Assembly (NCBI RefSeq): GCF_900220975.1
Contig: NZ_OBQD01000007.1
Coordinates: 124,001 to 188,000 of the forward strand
Reading direction: 5' to 3'
Length of the DNA: 64,000 nucleotides
DNA from: Rhizobium subbaraonis
Lineage (GTDB): Bacteria; Pseudomonadota; Alphaproteobacteria; Rhizobiales; Rhizobiaceae
Part shown: positions 36,978 to 46,284 of the stretch, piece by piece
Position numbering within the stretch: position 1 is the stretch's first letter
Layout of the letters: every line of letters begins with the position of its first letter
Notes under the pieces: generated by a model
The model's database searches: none
The model's input: only the letters and a program-made list of their open reading frames with translations
Told to the model about the DNA's origin: nothing
Translations under genes and position numbers: made by a program

Positions 36978-38411
36978 GTGAATTCCGTTTTGAAAACAAG
37001 CATTTCTCTGCTTACGCTCGTAGCGGTCCTCGCCGCCGTACCCGCCAGAGCCCAGAGCGTTTACGGGGAACGCCGCGAACGCATGGTTCTCGTCACGCCG
37101 GAAGGCGACCTGCTCGACTACATTCCCGCCGACGGTAGCGTCCGCGTCGCGCATGACGGCCAGGGGCGGCGTGTCTATATCGACGCCTGGGGCAACATCG
37201 TCGCGACCGCGATGCCGGCCGAGCGCTATTTCGCGCGCGGCGAGCGGCGCGATTTCCGCCGTGACCGCTACCGACAGGTTGAAGGCTTTCCGGAAACCTC
37301 GCCAGACTATTTTCCACCCGCGCCCGGCAACGACGATTTCGGCGACGAGCTGACGACCGGATCCGTACCCGACTATCGGGACCGCATGCCTGGTGCCGTC
37401 GATCGCTCGACCTTGCCCGAACCCATGCCGGGCGAGGCCTATCCGCAGGCCGAGTACCCGCAGGACGGCGGCAACGACATGGCCTCCCTGCCGGAAGCCC
37501 CCTTCGACGGGCAGTCGGACTTCGTTCCCGGCCCGCGCTTTCCGACCGCCACGCCGATCGGCAAGAAGTCGTCGGCCGAGGTGACAGCACTCCAGGTGTT
37601 TCTGGATCGCGAAGGCTTCTCGCCCGGCGTCATCGACGGCAAGAAAGGCTCGAACGTCACCAAGGCCATCGAAGCCTGGCAGGCTGCGACCGGCGAAACG
37701 CTCGATCCCAACGACACCGAGGCGATCGTCGAACGGCTGCGCCTGAACGGCGGCTTGCCCTTCATCACCTATGAGATCACCGCCGCGGATGCCGCCGGCC
37801 CCTACGTCGCTTCCATCCCGGAAGACTATGCGCACAAGGCGGCACTCCCCGCCCTCTCCTTCACCTCCACCACGGAAATGCTCGCCGAGCGCTTCCACAT
37901 GGACGAGTCATATCTGAAGGAGATGAACCCCGGCGTGGACTTCTCCATCCCGGGCACCATCGTCAAGGTGATCAACGTCGGCGAGCCGAAGAAGGGCAAG
38001 GTCGCAAAGATCCTGGCCGACAAGGGCCGCAAGCAGGTGCTTGCCTATGACGAGGCCGGCACGCTCATTGCGGCCTATCCCGCCAGCATCGGTTCGGCCG
38101 ACACGCCCTCGCCGTCCGGCACGGTGACGGTGGAGCGCATCGCCCTCAACCCGAACTACACCTACAATCCGAAGATCAATTTCCAGCAGGGCGCCAACGA
38201 CAAGGTCCTGACGCTGCAGCCCGGCCCCAACGGTCCGGTCGGCACGGTCTGGATCGCGCTGTCGAAGCCGACCTATGGCATCCACGGCACCCCGGAGCCT
38301 TCCAAGATCGGCAAGACGCAAAGCCACGGCTGCATCCGCCTCACCAACTGGGATGCGACCGAACTTGCCAAGATGACCTCGAAGGGCGTGACCGTCGAAT
38401 TCGTTGACTGA
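36978..38411 (+). CDS. L,D-transpeptidase (YkuD) with PG-binding domain
   Basis: A 477-residue secreted protein with a signal peptide (1-25), a Pro/Asp-rich linker, a peptidoglycan-binding domain (about 198-245; LQVFLDREGFSPGVIDGKKGSNVTKAI) and a C-terminal YkuD domain with the motif SHGCIRLTNWD (His450, Cys452). It should form 3-3 crosslinks in the wall or attach outer-membrane proteins to it, as L,D-transpeptidases do in rhizobia. The start is GTG. TTAG-N7-TTAAC at about 36881-36896 resembles a CtrA half-matched site, which would link it to the cell cycle. Confidence 0.92.
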   Translation: MNSVLKTSISLLTLVAVLAAVPARAQSVYGERRERMVLVTPEGDLLDYIPADGSVRVAHDGQGRRVYIDAWGNIVATAMPAERYFARGERRDFRRDRYRQVEGFPETSPDYFPPAPGNDDFGDELTTGSVPDYRDRMPGAVDRSTLPEPMPGEAYPQAEYPQDGGNDMASLPEAPFDGQSDFVPGPRFPTATPIGKKSSAEVTALQVFLDREGFSPGVIDGKKGSNVTKAIEAWQAATGETLDPNDTEAIVERLRLNGGLPFITYEITAADAAGPYVASIPEDYAHKAALPALSFTSTTEMLAERFHMDESYLKEMNPGVDFSIPGTIVKVINVGEPKKGKVAKILADKGRKQVLAYDEAGTLIAAYPASIGSADTPSPSGTVTVERIALNPNYTYNPKINFQQGANDKVLTLQPGPNGPVGTVWIALSKPTYGIHGTPEPSKIGKTQSHGCIRLTNWDATELAKMTSKGVTVEFVD

Positions 38412-38447
38412 CGGTCACGGAGATCGCAAGAAGCGCGGAAGACCGGC

Positions 38448-38819
38448 TCAAACCCAGATGTCATTTTGCGCCGTGCGATCTCCACCGGCATGCCCGGTGT
38501 TGAGAACGCCGCGCGGCTCGATGAGCAGGAGGTAAACTTCCTTCTCGGCGAAAGGCTTATGTTCGACGCCCTTGGGCAAAACGAACATTTCGCCGGGGCC
38601 TATCGAAACCGCGCCATCGCGGAAATCAATCCGCAGCTGCCCGCGCAGCACGATGAATGTTTCATCCGTATCGACATGGTCATGCCAGATGAAATCGCCC
38701 TCGATACGCACGACCTTGAACTGGTAGTCGTTCATTTCCGCGATAACGCGCGGCTGCCAGAGATCGGTAATCTTCGCGAGCTTTTCCGAAAAATTGATGG
38801 CTTGGCGTGTGTTTGTCAT
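38448..38819 (-). CDS. Small cupin-domain protein
   Basis: A 123-residue single cupin. The metal-binding pattern HDHVDTDETFIVLRGQLRID (cupin motif 1, with His and Glu ligands) and GEMFVLPKGVEHKPFA (motif 2 His) are both complete. Such small cupins are often metal-bound isomerases or dioxygenases; the reaction is not predictable. It lies 73 bp downstream of the AraC gene on the same strand, which may regulate it or be co-transcribed with it. Confidence 0.84.
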   Translation of the reverse strand: MTNTRQAINFSEKLAKITDLWQPRVIAEMNDYQFKVVRIEGDFIWHDHVDTDETFIVLRGQLRIDFRDGAVSIGPGEMFVLPKGVEHKPFAEKEVYLLLIEPRGVLNTGHAGGDRTAQNDIWV

Positions 38820-38892
38820 TCTGTCCGCTCCATTGTCGAATGGGCAAAACTAGAAATCTTCGCCACGCCAATCTTGAACGATCGTGCAGCGC

Positions 38893-39738
38893 TCACCCCT
38901 GGACCAGCGTTCTCCAGCGGGCGGGCGTAATGCCGAAGGCGTTTCGGAAATGTCTCGTAAAGTGCGCCTGATCGGCAAATCCTGCATTCAGGGCAGCCTG
39001 GACAAGCGGCTGTCCTGCGATGATTGCGGCCCTGGCCCGTTCAAGCCGACGCAGGATCAGGTGACGGTAGGGACTGGTGCCGAAGAGTGCCCTGAAGTCG
39101 CGCGACAGCTTCCATCTGTCTTGCCCCGTAACCCGTTCGAGTTCCGCCAGGGAAACGCCTTCTCCTGCGACGTCTCGGATATACTGGCGAGCCGTATCCG
39201 CAGCCCGATAGTCCGACGGTGCGATGCGTCGCACGCCAGCGGACGATCCGGCTGCTTCCAGGGCACGAGCAAGATCAAAGACCGCATCGTCATATTGAAG
39301 CGCTTCCATCGGCTCGGACATATGGGCGACAATGTCGTCTATTGCCTTCAGTAGCCGTGGATCGTCCGACACGCCTCCGGGAACAAACGGAAGCGACCTG
39401 CACCCGCCGAGAGCTTTTTGTACAAGCGCCGGGTCCAGATAGATCATCCGGTAGTGAAATCCGTCCTCGGTTCCAGCCTGTCCGTCGTGCGGCTCGTCAG
39501 GGTGCAGAACTATCGCGTTGCCGGGAAAGCCGTCACTGACCTGTCCCCTGTAATGAAACCGCTGGACGCCGGAAATCGTGCGGCCGATTGCATAGGTATC
39601 ATGACGATGCGGCTCATAGGCTTGGCCGGAGAAAAACGCCTCGATGCGTTCGCACCCGTCCATGCCGGAGGCAAGATTTATCCAGCCACCGGTGACACTG
39701 GCCGACAAGTCCTCGACTGCGCCCACTCCCGCATCCAC
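38893..39738 (-). CDS. AraC-family transcriptional regulator
   Basis: The 281-residue protein has an N-terminal cupin-like ligand domain (about 28-110; EPHRHDTYAIGRTISG, NAIVLHPDEPHDG) and a C-terminal double helix-turn-helix (about 175-275). The latter has VSLAELERVTGQDRWKLSRDFRALFGTSPYRHLI and ALNAGFADQAHFTRHFRNAFGITPARWR, the AraC signature. This type often controls an adjacent exporter or cupin; the cupin gene downstream is the closest candidate target. Confidence 0.9.
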   Translation of the reverse strand: MDAGVGAVEDLSASVTGGWINLASGMDGCERIEAFFSGQAYEPHRHDTYAIGRTISGVQRFHYRGQVSDGFPGNAIVLHPDEPHDGQAGTEDGFHYRMIYLDPALVQKALGGCRSLPFVPGGVSDDPRLLKAIDDIVAHMSEPMEALQYDDAVFDLARALEAAGSSAGVRRIAPSDYRAADTARQYIRDVAGEGVSLAELERVTGQDRWKLSRDFRALFGTSPYRHLILRRLERARAAIIAGQPLVQAALNAGFADQAHFTRHFRNAFGITPARWRTLVQG

Positions 39739-40034
39739 GCGACTATTCCTCTATCGGCGCCGGAACAACACCCACCCAAGCGACGGCTTTGCGACTGAAG
39801 CTTGCAACGCCGCAAATTTGGCAATTCTGCGACAGGCAGGTGTGCAGGAATGCTCCACGAAGAGGTACTCGGCGAGAGAACCACGCAAGACACCCGTGGT
39901 GGCACGAAACGCGACATCGATATCGGCTGGAATCGACATCTCAGTTGGGCCGGGCCATCGAGGCCGGCCTGTTGGTTTCCGCAGTCTCCATCCTCGAGGA
40001 AAGACGGCGCGCCTGGCGCCGTCTTCCAACCTCG
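39739..40034. other. Intergenic region with a terminator
   Basis: No gene recognised. AAGACGGCGC and GCGCCGTCTT around a short loop (about 40003-40025) form a stem just after the chemoreceptor gene's stop on the minus strand and probably end its transcript. The rest is unremarkable. Confidence 0.5.
40003..40025 (-). terminator. Terminator after the globin-coupled receptor gene
   Basis: AAGACGGCGC/GCGCCGTCTT stem about 10 bp downstream of the stop codon, followed on the minus strand by TTCCTCG. Confidence 0.6.
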
Positions 40035-40051
40035 TCAGGCGGCGCGGACGT
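40033..40051. repeat. 19-bp direct repeat, copy 1 (end of the globin receptor gene)
   Basis: The exact sequence CGTCAGGCGGCGCGGACGT covers the stop and last four codons (VRAA) of the receptor gene. It recurs at 41864-41882 over the stop and last codons of the unrelated ParA-like gene. Confidence 0.85.
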
Positions 40052-41558
40052 AGCCGTTGGAGGGGGCTGCGACCGCCTGGCCGCTGGTGCGGAAGGCGCT
40101 GAGCTGGGTTGCGATCGAGGCGGCCTCCTGCGTCAGCGCCTGGCTGGCCGCATTGGCCTGCTCCACCATCGAAGCGTTCTGCTGGGTAATCTGGTCCATT
40201 GCGTTGATCGCCTGGTTCACGGCCTGCAGGCCGGTTGCCTGCTCGGCGGTGCTGGCGCGGATCGCCGAGAAGACCGAGCTGACCTCCACCACCTGGGTGA
40301 CGATCTGGCGCAGCGACTGGGCGACTTCGTTGACCGAGCGCACGCCGTCTTCGACCTGCCCGTGCGACTTGGCGATCAGGTCCTGAATGTCCTTGGCGGC
40401 ATCGGCGCAGCGCTGCGCCAGCGCCCGCACCTCGGATGCGACGACCGCAAAACCGCGGCCCGCCTCTCCGGCGCGCGCCGCCTCGATGCCTGCATTCAGC
40501 GCCAAAAGATTGGTCTGGAAGGCGATTTCGTCGATGACTTCGATGATGTTCGCGATGCTGGCCGACGATTGCTGGATCTCCTGCATGGCGGAGATCGCCT
40601 GCTCGACGACCTCGCCGCTGCGTTCGGCGTTGCCGCGTGCGGCGACGACGAGCGTGTTGGCCTCGTTGGCGCTCTGTGCGGTCTGGCGCACCGTCGTCGT
40701 GACTTCCTCGACCGCGGCGGCCGTTTCCTCGAGATTGGCCGCCTGCCGCTCGGTGCGCTTGGCCAGATCGTCGGACGCGGCCGCGATCTCGCGGACGCTG
40801 ACGTTGATCGATCCCGCGCCGGCATTGATGCCGCTGATGGCGGCAGAGAGCGCGGAGATGGCGTGGTTGAAGTCGCTGCGAAGGGACTCGTAGGCTTCCG
40901 GCAGGCCGCCCTCGATGCGCGCCGTCAGATCGCCATCCGCAATGCGCTTCAAGGCAGCCCCAAAGCTGTCGCCGACGATCCGCCGCTCCTCGGCCACCGT
41001 CTTTTCCTGCACCGCCTGCTGCTTGGAGACATCAGAGGCGTCCATGTAGACCGAGATGGAGAGATCCATGTCGAGGAATACGGCCTTGATCAGCGCGGAC
41101 AGGCGCGCGGCGGCTTCTGCGGCGCTGGTTTCCGAGCGCGTGAAGAGGCCGGACTTCGGCCACATCTCCCTGAGAGCAACCGTCAGAAGGTGCTCGACGA
41201 TCAACGCATATCCGCCGATGTACCAGCGCGGCTCCAGACCGATGCGGGCGTGGATCTTTCCGATCGACAGAACCTTGGCAGCGTATCCCGCATTGAAATC
41301 CGCGTTCCAGATATTGCCCCAGTGACCGAGTTGCGCGTTCTTCGCATGATTTATGTGCGCGTCGTTGGAGAACAGGTGGCTGACCTCCGGGCTCTTGCGG
41401 ACCACGGCGTAGAATCGGTCGAGCGCGGGCGCGAGTTCGCGCTCCAGGAAGGGCTTGAGCGAGCGCAGGTCCCTCAGGGCCTTCGCATCGAGGGCAAGGT
41501 ATTCGAGACGACGCGCGAGGTCGGCATTGTTGCCGGTGGAGGAGGCGGCTGCGCTCAT
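40035..41558 (-). CDS. Globin-coupled soluble chemoreceptor (HemAT/aerotaxis type)
   Basis: The 507-residue protein joins an N-terminal protoglobin (about 15-180) to a HAMP-like segment ([19 protein letters not shown]) and an MCP signalling domain. The proximal haem ligand is recognised as His103 in [19 protein letters not shown], the HemAT signature. The signalling hairpin reads [33 protein letters not shown]. No transmembrane helix is seen, so it is cytosolic and should sense oxygen and signal to CheA. No che genes are adjacent. The start is uncertain: ATG codons at 41558 and 41600 and a GTG at 41615 are in frame. Confidence 0.9.
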   Translation of the reverse strand: MSAAASSTGNNADLARRLEYLALDAKALRDLRSLKPFLERELAPALDRFYAVVRKSPEVSHLFSNDAHINHAKNAQLGHWGNIWNADFNAGYAAKVLSIGKIHARIGLEPRWYIGGYALIVEHLLTVALREMWPKSGLFTRSETSAAEAAARLSALIKAVFLDMDLSISVYMDASDVSKQQAVQEKTVAEERRIVGDSFGAALKRIADGDLTARIEGGLPEAYESLRSDFNHAISALSAAISGINAGAGSINVSVREIAAASDDLAKRTERQAANLEETAAAVEEVTTTVRQTAQSANEANTLVVAARGNAERSGEVVEQAISAMQEIQQSSASIANIIEVIDEIAFQTNLLALNAGIEAARAGEAGRGFAVVASEVRALAQRCADAAKDIQDLIAKSHGQVEDGVRSVNEVAQSLRQIVTQVVEVSSVFSAIRASTAEQATGLQAVNQAINAMDQITQQNASMVEQANAASQALTQEAASIATQLSAFRTSGQAVAAPSNGYVRAA

Positions 41559-41865
41559 GGGATTTTCCGTGCTTTGGGGGCTTTGCGATCGATTGCCCAT
41601 TTTTTCCGGAAACACCGCCCTTCCGGGTCGGTGTCATTCGCGCGATTCATGGCGCTTCGACAGGGGAAACGAGTCTGTCTGAAAAGTGGCAGTCGTCCAT
41701 CTTAGTACGCCCGCGATGGTAAATTCTTCCTTTAGCAAATCCGTTCATTCCGCGCTCCGGCGCGCGCATTTGGTCGCAGCCTCCATTTTCATGCGCATCC
41801 GCACGAACGCCTCCGTCACCCATGGCGACGAAGGCGTTGAAGAAGAGACGGGCGATGTGTCGCCG
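41559..41865. other. Intergenic region upstream of the globin receptor gene
   Basis: About 307 bp. No gene recognised. It must contain the receptor's promoter and the end of the ParA-like transcript; I found no strong hairpin or consensus promoter. The right edge holds copy 2 of the 19-bp direct repeat. Confidence 0.4.
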
Positions 41866-41882
41866 TCAGGCGGCGCGGACGT
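41864..41882. repeat. 19-bp direct repeat, copy 2 (end of the ParA-like gene)
   Basis: Identical to 40033-40051, in the same orientation, 1,831 bp away. The interval between the copies contains just the globin receptor gene and its upstream region. Confidence 0.85.
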
Positions 41883-42579
41883 TGTGCCGGACGGAACTGC
41901 GCGTTCCGGGGGAGCGCCGCACCGGAACGTGGCGCAGGACTTCCTCGGCGAAGAGCCGCGCATTCTCGCGCGCCTTGTCGAGGTTGGAAACGCGCTGCGG
42001 ATCCATCGATCGCAGCGTGCCTCCACAGTCGAAGATCTCACGAAACGCGACCCGCTCGGCGATCGGCGTATCAAGGACGGCCACGCCGCGCTCGGCAAGC
42101 AGTTGCTTGATGGCGACCATGGCACGCGTGGTGACGACGGTGCTCATTCTGGTCAGCACGACGGAATGGTCGATCCGCACGCCCGCACGCTGATCCAGCT
42201 GCTGCAGCAGCTCCAGGATCTGCGCGCCGCCACGCGCATCCATCGCACAGCCCTGGATCGGGATCATCACATGGTCCGAAAGGCCGATCGCAGTCGCGAC
42301 CAGCGCATCGCGGGTGCCCGCCAGGTCGACGATGAAGTAGTCGGTATTATCGCGGTTCTCGCGGATGTGCGACTGCAGCGACCCCATCGAGACCTCGGAA
42401 ATGACGGTGAGGTTGCGTTGCACGCCTGAGACTTCGTACCAGCTGGTGATCCAGCGTTGCGGATCGGCATCCAGAATGGTGACGCGGTAGCCTTGGGCCG
42501 CCAGTTCGGTGGCAAGGATCAATGCTGCTGTTGTCTTGCCCGCTCCACCCTTTGCGTTGGCGAATGTGATTACCGGCAT
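41866..42579 (-). CDS. Orphan ParA/VirC1-like ATPase 1
   Basis: A 237-residue Walker-type ATPase of the ParA/MinD superfamily. The deviant Walker A KGGAGKTT is at residues 10-17, the Walker A' region ILDADPQRW follows, and [13 protein letters not shown] is the Walker B region. The C-terminal half, with [21 protein letters not shown] and [14 protein letters not shown], resembles VirC1 of the Agrobacterium T-DNA system more than plasmid ParA. There is no ParB gene or parS array nearby. I start at the ATG at 42577-42579; the longer frame lacks ParA-like sequence. Its partner and cargo are unknown. Confidence 0.88.
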   Translation of the reverse strand: MPVITFANAKGGAGKTTAALILATELAAQGYRVTILDADPQRWITSWYEVSGVQRNLTVISEVSMGSLQSHIRENRDNTDYFIVDLAGTRDALVATAIGLSDHVMIPIQGCAMDARGGAQILELLQQLDQRAGVRIDHSVVLTRMSTVVTTRAMVAIKQLLAERGVAVLDTPIAERVAFREIFDCGGTLRSMDPQRVSNLDKARENARLFAEEVLRHVPVRRSPGTRSSVRHNVRAA

Positions 42580-42754
42580 TTCGAATTCCTCATATAGGCG
42601 GCACGAGCCCCTCATCGCTCTGTAGAAGGCGCGAAGCGGGATGGCGCCCTGTTAACCAATCTTTCAGAACATGGTTAACGATTTGCAAACGGAGGGTACG
42701 CCGGATCTGCATAGGCTGCCGAAATGCCGCATTCGGAGATCGAGATCACTCAGG

Positions 42755-43480
42755 TCAGCCGCGGCCGCCGGCAGCGTGCTGGTAGCACATCCGGGCGAAG
42801 GGGCCGGCGGCTTCACGACCACCGAGTTCGACGCGCGCCATCACGTCGCGGACGAAGGCCTGCATGTTGACCATGGCCTTGTCGAAACTGCGCCCCCGCG
42901 CTTCATTCAGCGTGTAGAGCGTGCCGGGATGCTCGAACATCTCGCGATAGGCCCCGCGCTCCGTGATCGGCGTTTCGATCATCGCCATGCCCCGCAGCAG
43001 CAGCAGGTCGCGCACTTTCCGCAACGACCGCGTCGTCACCAGCGGATTGACGCGCGAAAGCACGACGGCACGGTTGATCCGGCCGCGCGCATTGGCCTCG
43101 ATATACTGGATAAGCTCGATCACCTGCATGGCACCCGCCGCGTCCATCGCGCTGCCCTGCACCGGCACGAGAACGAGGTCGCAAAGCCCGAGCGTCAGGG
43201 CCAGCAGCACGTCGCGCGCGCCCGACAGGTCCACGATCACGTCGCAGCCGGGCCTGTGCAGCCGCCTGAGATACTCCGGCAGGGTTGAGGGCGTGGCGTC
43301 CGTAATCGCGAGGATGCGCCCGTCGCCGCATTTGTCCGCCCAGTTGGCAGCAAGCCGCAGCGGATCGCAATCTATGATGACGACGTCCGACCCTGATCGC
43401 GCAAGTTCCGTTGCCAGCAACACTGCCGCCGTCGTCTTGCCCGAACCACCCTTTGCATTTGCTACAGCTATGACCGCCAT
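42755..43480 (-). CDS. Orphan ParA/VirC1-like ATPase 2
   Basis: A 241-residue paralogue of the ATPase 176 bp downstream on the same strand. KGGSGKTT is at residues 10-17, IIDCDPLRLAANW follows, and CDVIVDLSGARDVL is the Walker B region. The same C-terminal pattern recurs: VVLSRVNPLVTTRSLRKVRDLL, TPITERGAYREMFEHPGTLYTL. The two are similar along their whole length, so they arose by tandem duplication. GTTAAC occurs twice in the 175-bp gap between them. Possible roles are positioning of a protein complex or DNA; nothing adjacent names the cargo. Confidence 0.88.
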   Translation of the reverse strand: MAVIAVANAKGGSGKTTAAVLLATELARSGSDVVIIDCDPLRLAANWADKCGDGRILAITDATPSTLPEYLRRLHRPGCDVIVDLSGARDVLLALTLGLCDLVLVPVQGSAMDAAGAMQVIELIQYIEANARGRINRAVVLSRVNPLVTTRSLRKVRDLLLLRGMAMIETPITERGAYREMFEHPGTLYTLNEARGRSFDKAMVNMQAFVRDVMARVELGGREAAGPFARMCYQHAAGGRG

Positions 43481-43656
43481 CGGCCTTCCAACATTGGCAC
43501 GACCCTGCGCCTGGTCGCATGCCCTACCCCGTAGAAGGCTGCCCCAACGTTCCTAACGAGTGGTAAAGAGGCCGCAGATTAGTGCCGGCGCGGCCCATCC
43601 CGAGGCCGCGCATCGCCAAGGCCGTCGTCACGGGCCGCTGGGAGATCCGAAATGCA

Positions 43657-43684
43657 AGGACCCGGCGCACGCGCACCGGGTCCT
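43657..43684 (-). terminator. Terminator after the iron alcohol dehydrogenase gene
   Basis: A perfect 9-bp stem, AGGACCCGG/CCGGGTCCT, 24 bp past the stop, followed on the minus strand by TTGCATTTC. It ends the four-gene catabolic unit. Confidence 0.75.
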
Positions 43685-43707
43685 CGTCTTGTCGCTCGCC
43701 TTTCGGT

Positions 43708-44853
43708 TCAGATGCACTCTGCGAAGAGCTTCTTCGCGGCATCGAGCGTCAGCTCGACCGGATTGCCGCCTGCCGTCGGATCGACGATCGCCATCGCGGC
43801 CATTTCGTCGATGCGGTCGGTGCCGACGCCAAGCGCAGACAGTTTGTCGGGAACGCCGAGCTCGGCACGCAGTTGCAGGACATAGTCGTAGAACCCGTCG
43901 AAGCCGCCGGAAATACCGAGATAGGCGGCAGCAGCGGCGATCCTGTCTTCGATTGCCGGCCGGTTGAAGCGCAGCACCGGCGGCATCACCACCGCATTGG
44001 TCATGCCGTGATGGGTATTGTAGATGGCACCCACGGGATGCGACAGCGAGTGGATCGCGCCGAGCCCCTTCTGGAAGGCGACCGCCCCCATTGCCGCTGC
44101 CGACATCATGTTGGCGCGCGCCTCGATGTCGCTGCCGTCCGCATAGGCCCGTGGGAGATATTCCTTCACCAGCCGCAGGCCTTCCAGGGCGATGCCCTGG
44201 CTCATGGGGTGATAGAACGGCGAGGAGTAGGCCTCCAGGCAATGGGCGAAGGCGTCCATGCCGGTGCCCGCCGTGATCACCTTGGGCATTCCGACCGTCA
44301 GCTCCGGATCGCAGATCGTCACTGCTGGCAGGAACTTCGGATGGAAGATCACCTTCTTAGTGTGGGTCTCGGAATTGGTGATGACTGAGGCGCGCCCGAC
44401 CTCGGAGCCGGTGCCCGCCGTCGTCGGCACGGCAATGATCGGGGCGATGCCCTCGACGGAGGCACGCGTCCACCAGTCGCCGATATCCTCGAAGTCCCAG
44501 ACGGGCCGCGTCTGCCCCACCATGAAGGCCACCGCCTTGCCGAGATCGAGGCCCGAGCCGCCGCCGAAGGCGACGACGCCGTCATGGCCGCCGTCGCGGA
44601 ACGCCTTGACGCCCGCTTCGAGATTCTTGTCGTTCGGGTTCGGATCGACGTCGGCGAAAATCGCCCGGCCGAGGCCGGCGGCGTCGAGAATGTCGAGAGC
44701 ATTCTGCGTGATCGCCATCGGCGCCAGACCGCGGTCGGTGATCAGCAGTGGCTTCTTCATCCCGACTGCCTTGCAGTGGTCGGCAAGTTCCTTGATGCGC
44801 CCCGCGCCAAATTTGATGGCGGTCGGATAGCTCCAGTTGGCAGTGATGGTCAT
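43708..44853 (-). CDS. Iron-containing alcohol dehydrogenase
   Basis: A 381-residue group III NAD(P)-dependent alcohol dehydrogenase. GGGSGLD at 97-103 binds the cofactor. The metal ligands are recognised as Asp200 and His204 (TGMDAFAHCLEAY), His268 (GAIHSLSHP) and His282 (YNTHHGMTN), as in FucO. It should interconvert an alcohol and an aldehyde in the cytoplasm. The gene overlaps the aldehyde dehydrogenase gene by 4 bp and ends the unit containing the glutamine-synthetase-like and amidohydrolase genes, so I infer oxidation of a gamma-glutamylated amino alcohol. Confidence 0.93.
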   Translation of the reverse strand: MTITANWSYPTAIKFGAGRIKELADHCKAVGMKKPLLITDRGLAPMAITQNALDILDAAGLGRAIFADVDPNPNDKNLEAGVKAFRDGGHDGVVAFGGGSGLDLGKAVAFMVGQTRPVWDFEDIGDWWTRASVEGIAPIIAVPTTAGTGSEVGRASVITNSETHTKKVIFHPKFLPAVTICDPELTVGMPKVITAGTGMDAFAHCLEAYSSPFYHPMSQGIALEGLRLVKEYLPRAYADGSDIEARANMMSAAAMGAVAFQKGLGAIHSLSHPVGAIYNTHHGMTNAVVMPPVLRFNRPAIEDRIAAAAAYLGISGGFDGFYDYVLQLRAELGVPDKLSALGVGTDRIDEMAAMAIVDPTAGGNPVELTLDAAKKLFAECI

Positions 44854-46235
44854 GCGAGTGCTTTCCTGAGGTGATAGGATTTCGGGCGGGTGAGATTGTG
44901 GAAGCCGATGACGGAGAGCGAGCCGCCGCGGCCTGTCTCCTTCACGCCGGTCCAGCACAGCGCCGGATCGAGATAATCGGCGCGGTTCATGAACACGGTG
45001 CCGGTCTCCAGCTCCCCGCCAAGGCGCGCGGCACGCTCGGCGTCCTGCGTCCAGAGCGAGACAGTCAGCCCGTACTTGCAGTCGTTCATCAGCTTGAGCG
45101 CTTCCTCGTCGTTCTTCACTTTCATGATGCCGACGGCTGGCCCGAAGGTCTCTTCCTTCATGAATTCCATCGAATGGTCGACATCGACGAGGACCTGCGG
45201 GGCGATATAGGCGCCGCCATCGTCGGCCGGAAACAGCTTCGGGTCGACAAGGGCCTTCGCACCGCGCGACACCGCGTCGGCGATCTGCGCCCGAACCGTC
45301 GCCGCAAAGCGCTTGTTCGCCATCGGACCAAGCGTGGTTTCCTTGTCCAAAGGATTGCCGAGCTTGTAGTTGGAGACCCAGGCGACCGATTTCTCGACGA
45401 ACGCGTCGTACAGCTTCTCGTTGACGTAGACCCGCTCGATACCGCAGCAGCACTGGCCGGAATTGTAGGTGGCGCCGTCCATCAGCGTGTCGACGGCGGC
45501 GTCCAGATCCGCATCCTCCATCACATAGCCCGGATCCTTGCCGCCGAGTTCGAGACCGATAGGCGTGAACGTGCCGGCAGCGGCGCGCTCGATCGCCCGC
45601 CCGCCCTCCACCGAGCCGGTGAAATTGATGAAGTCGAAACTGTTGGCGGCGATCAGCGCCGAGGTGGTGTCATGGTCGAGGAAGACGTTCTGGAACACGT
45701 CCTCCGGCACGCCGGCCTCTACGAACGCCCGCACCATCCGCTCGCCGACGAGCAGCGTCTGCGCGGCATGCTTGATGATCACCGTATTGCCGGCCATCAG
45801 CGCCGGCGCGATCGTGTTGATCGCAGTCATGTAGGGATAGTTCCAGGGCGCGATGACGAAGACCACGCCATGCGGTTCGCGCTCGATGCGTCGCTCGAAG
45901 CGGTCGCTGTTTTCGATGACGATCGGCGCCAGCGAGGAATGAGCGATTTCGGCGACATAGTTGGAGCGCTCGTTGAAACCCTTGAATTCGCCGCCGTAGC
46001 GTACCGGACGGCCCATCTGCCAGGCGAGTTCCGGAACGATCTCGTCGGCCATCTCGTTCAGCCGGGCGACGCCCTTCAGCACCAGTTGCACGCGGTCTTC
46101 CAGCGGCCGGCGGGCCCAGGCCTTCTGCGCCCTGCGCGCACGGGCGACGACATCCTTCGCCTTGTCCAGCGGCAGCGCTTCGCGCTCGGCGTAAACCGAG
46201 CCGTCGATGGGAGATATGCACTTGATCACGGTCAT
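44850..46235 (-). CDS. NAD(P)-dependent aldehyde dehydrogenase
   Basis: A 461-residue ALDH-superfamily enzyme that oxidises an aldehyde to an acid. Catalytic Glu229 is in LELGGKDPG and catalytic Cys263 in NSGQCCCGIERVY; APWNYPY (129-135) is the cofactor-binding loop. The triple Cys around the nucleophile is unusual but kept in some betaine-aldehyde-type enzymes. Its stop overlaps the alcohol dehydrogenase start (ATGA). A mosaic repeat separates it from the glutamine-synthetase-like gene upstream. Confidence 0.93.
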   Translation of the reverse strand: MTVIKCISPIDGSVYAEREALPLDKAKDVVARARRAQKAWARRPLEDRVQLVLKGVARLNEMADEIVPELAWQMGRPVRYGGEFKGFNERSNYVAEIAHSSLAPIVIENSDRFERRIEREPHGVVFVIAPWNYPYMTAINTIAPALMAGNTVIIKHAAQTLLVGERMVRAFVEAGVPEDVFQNVFLDHDTTSALIAANSFDFINFTGSVEGGRAIERAAAGTFTPIGLELGGKDPGYVMEDADLDAAVDTLMDGATYNSGQCCCGIERVYVNEKLYDAFVEKSVAWVSNYKLGNPLDKETTLGPMANKRFAATVRAQIADAVSRGAKALVDPKLFPADDGGAYIAPQVLVDVDHSMEFMKEETFGPAVGIMKVKNDEEALKLMNDCKYGLTVSLWTQDAERAARLGGELETGTVFMNRADYLDPALCWTGVKETGRGGSLSVIGFHNLTRPKSYHLRKALA

Positions 46236-46284
46236 GATCGATTTCCTGTTGGTTCTGTCGGAATTCTGTTTTGACGCACCGGCT

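Noticed and set aside
39789-41705. A 638-codon plus-strand open frame opposite the globin receptor
   Set aside because: It is a mirror of the receptor coding region with extreme Arg/Asp/Gly content. There is no ribosome-binding site and no domain.
41866-43480. The ParA-like pair as a plasmid partition locus
   Set aside because: No ParB, parS cluster, repABC or other plasmid gene is present, and the flanks are chromosomal housekeeping genes.
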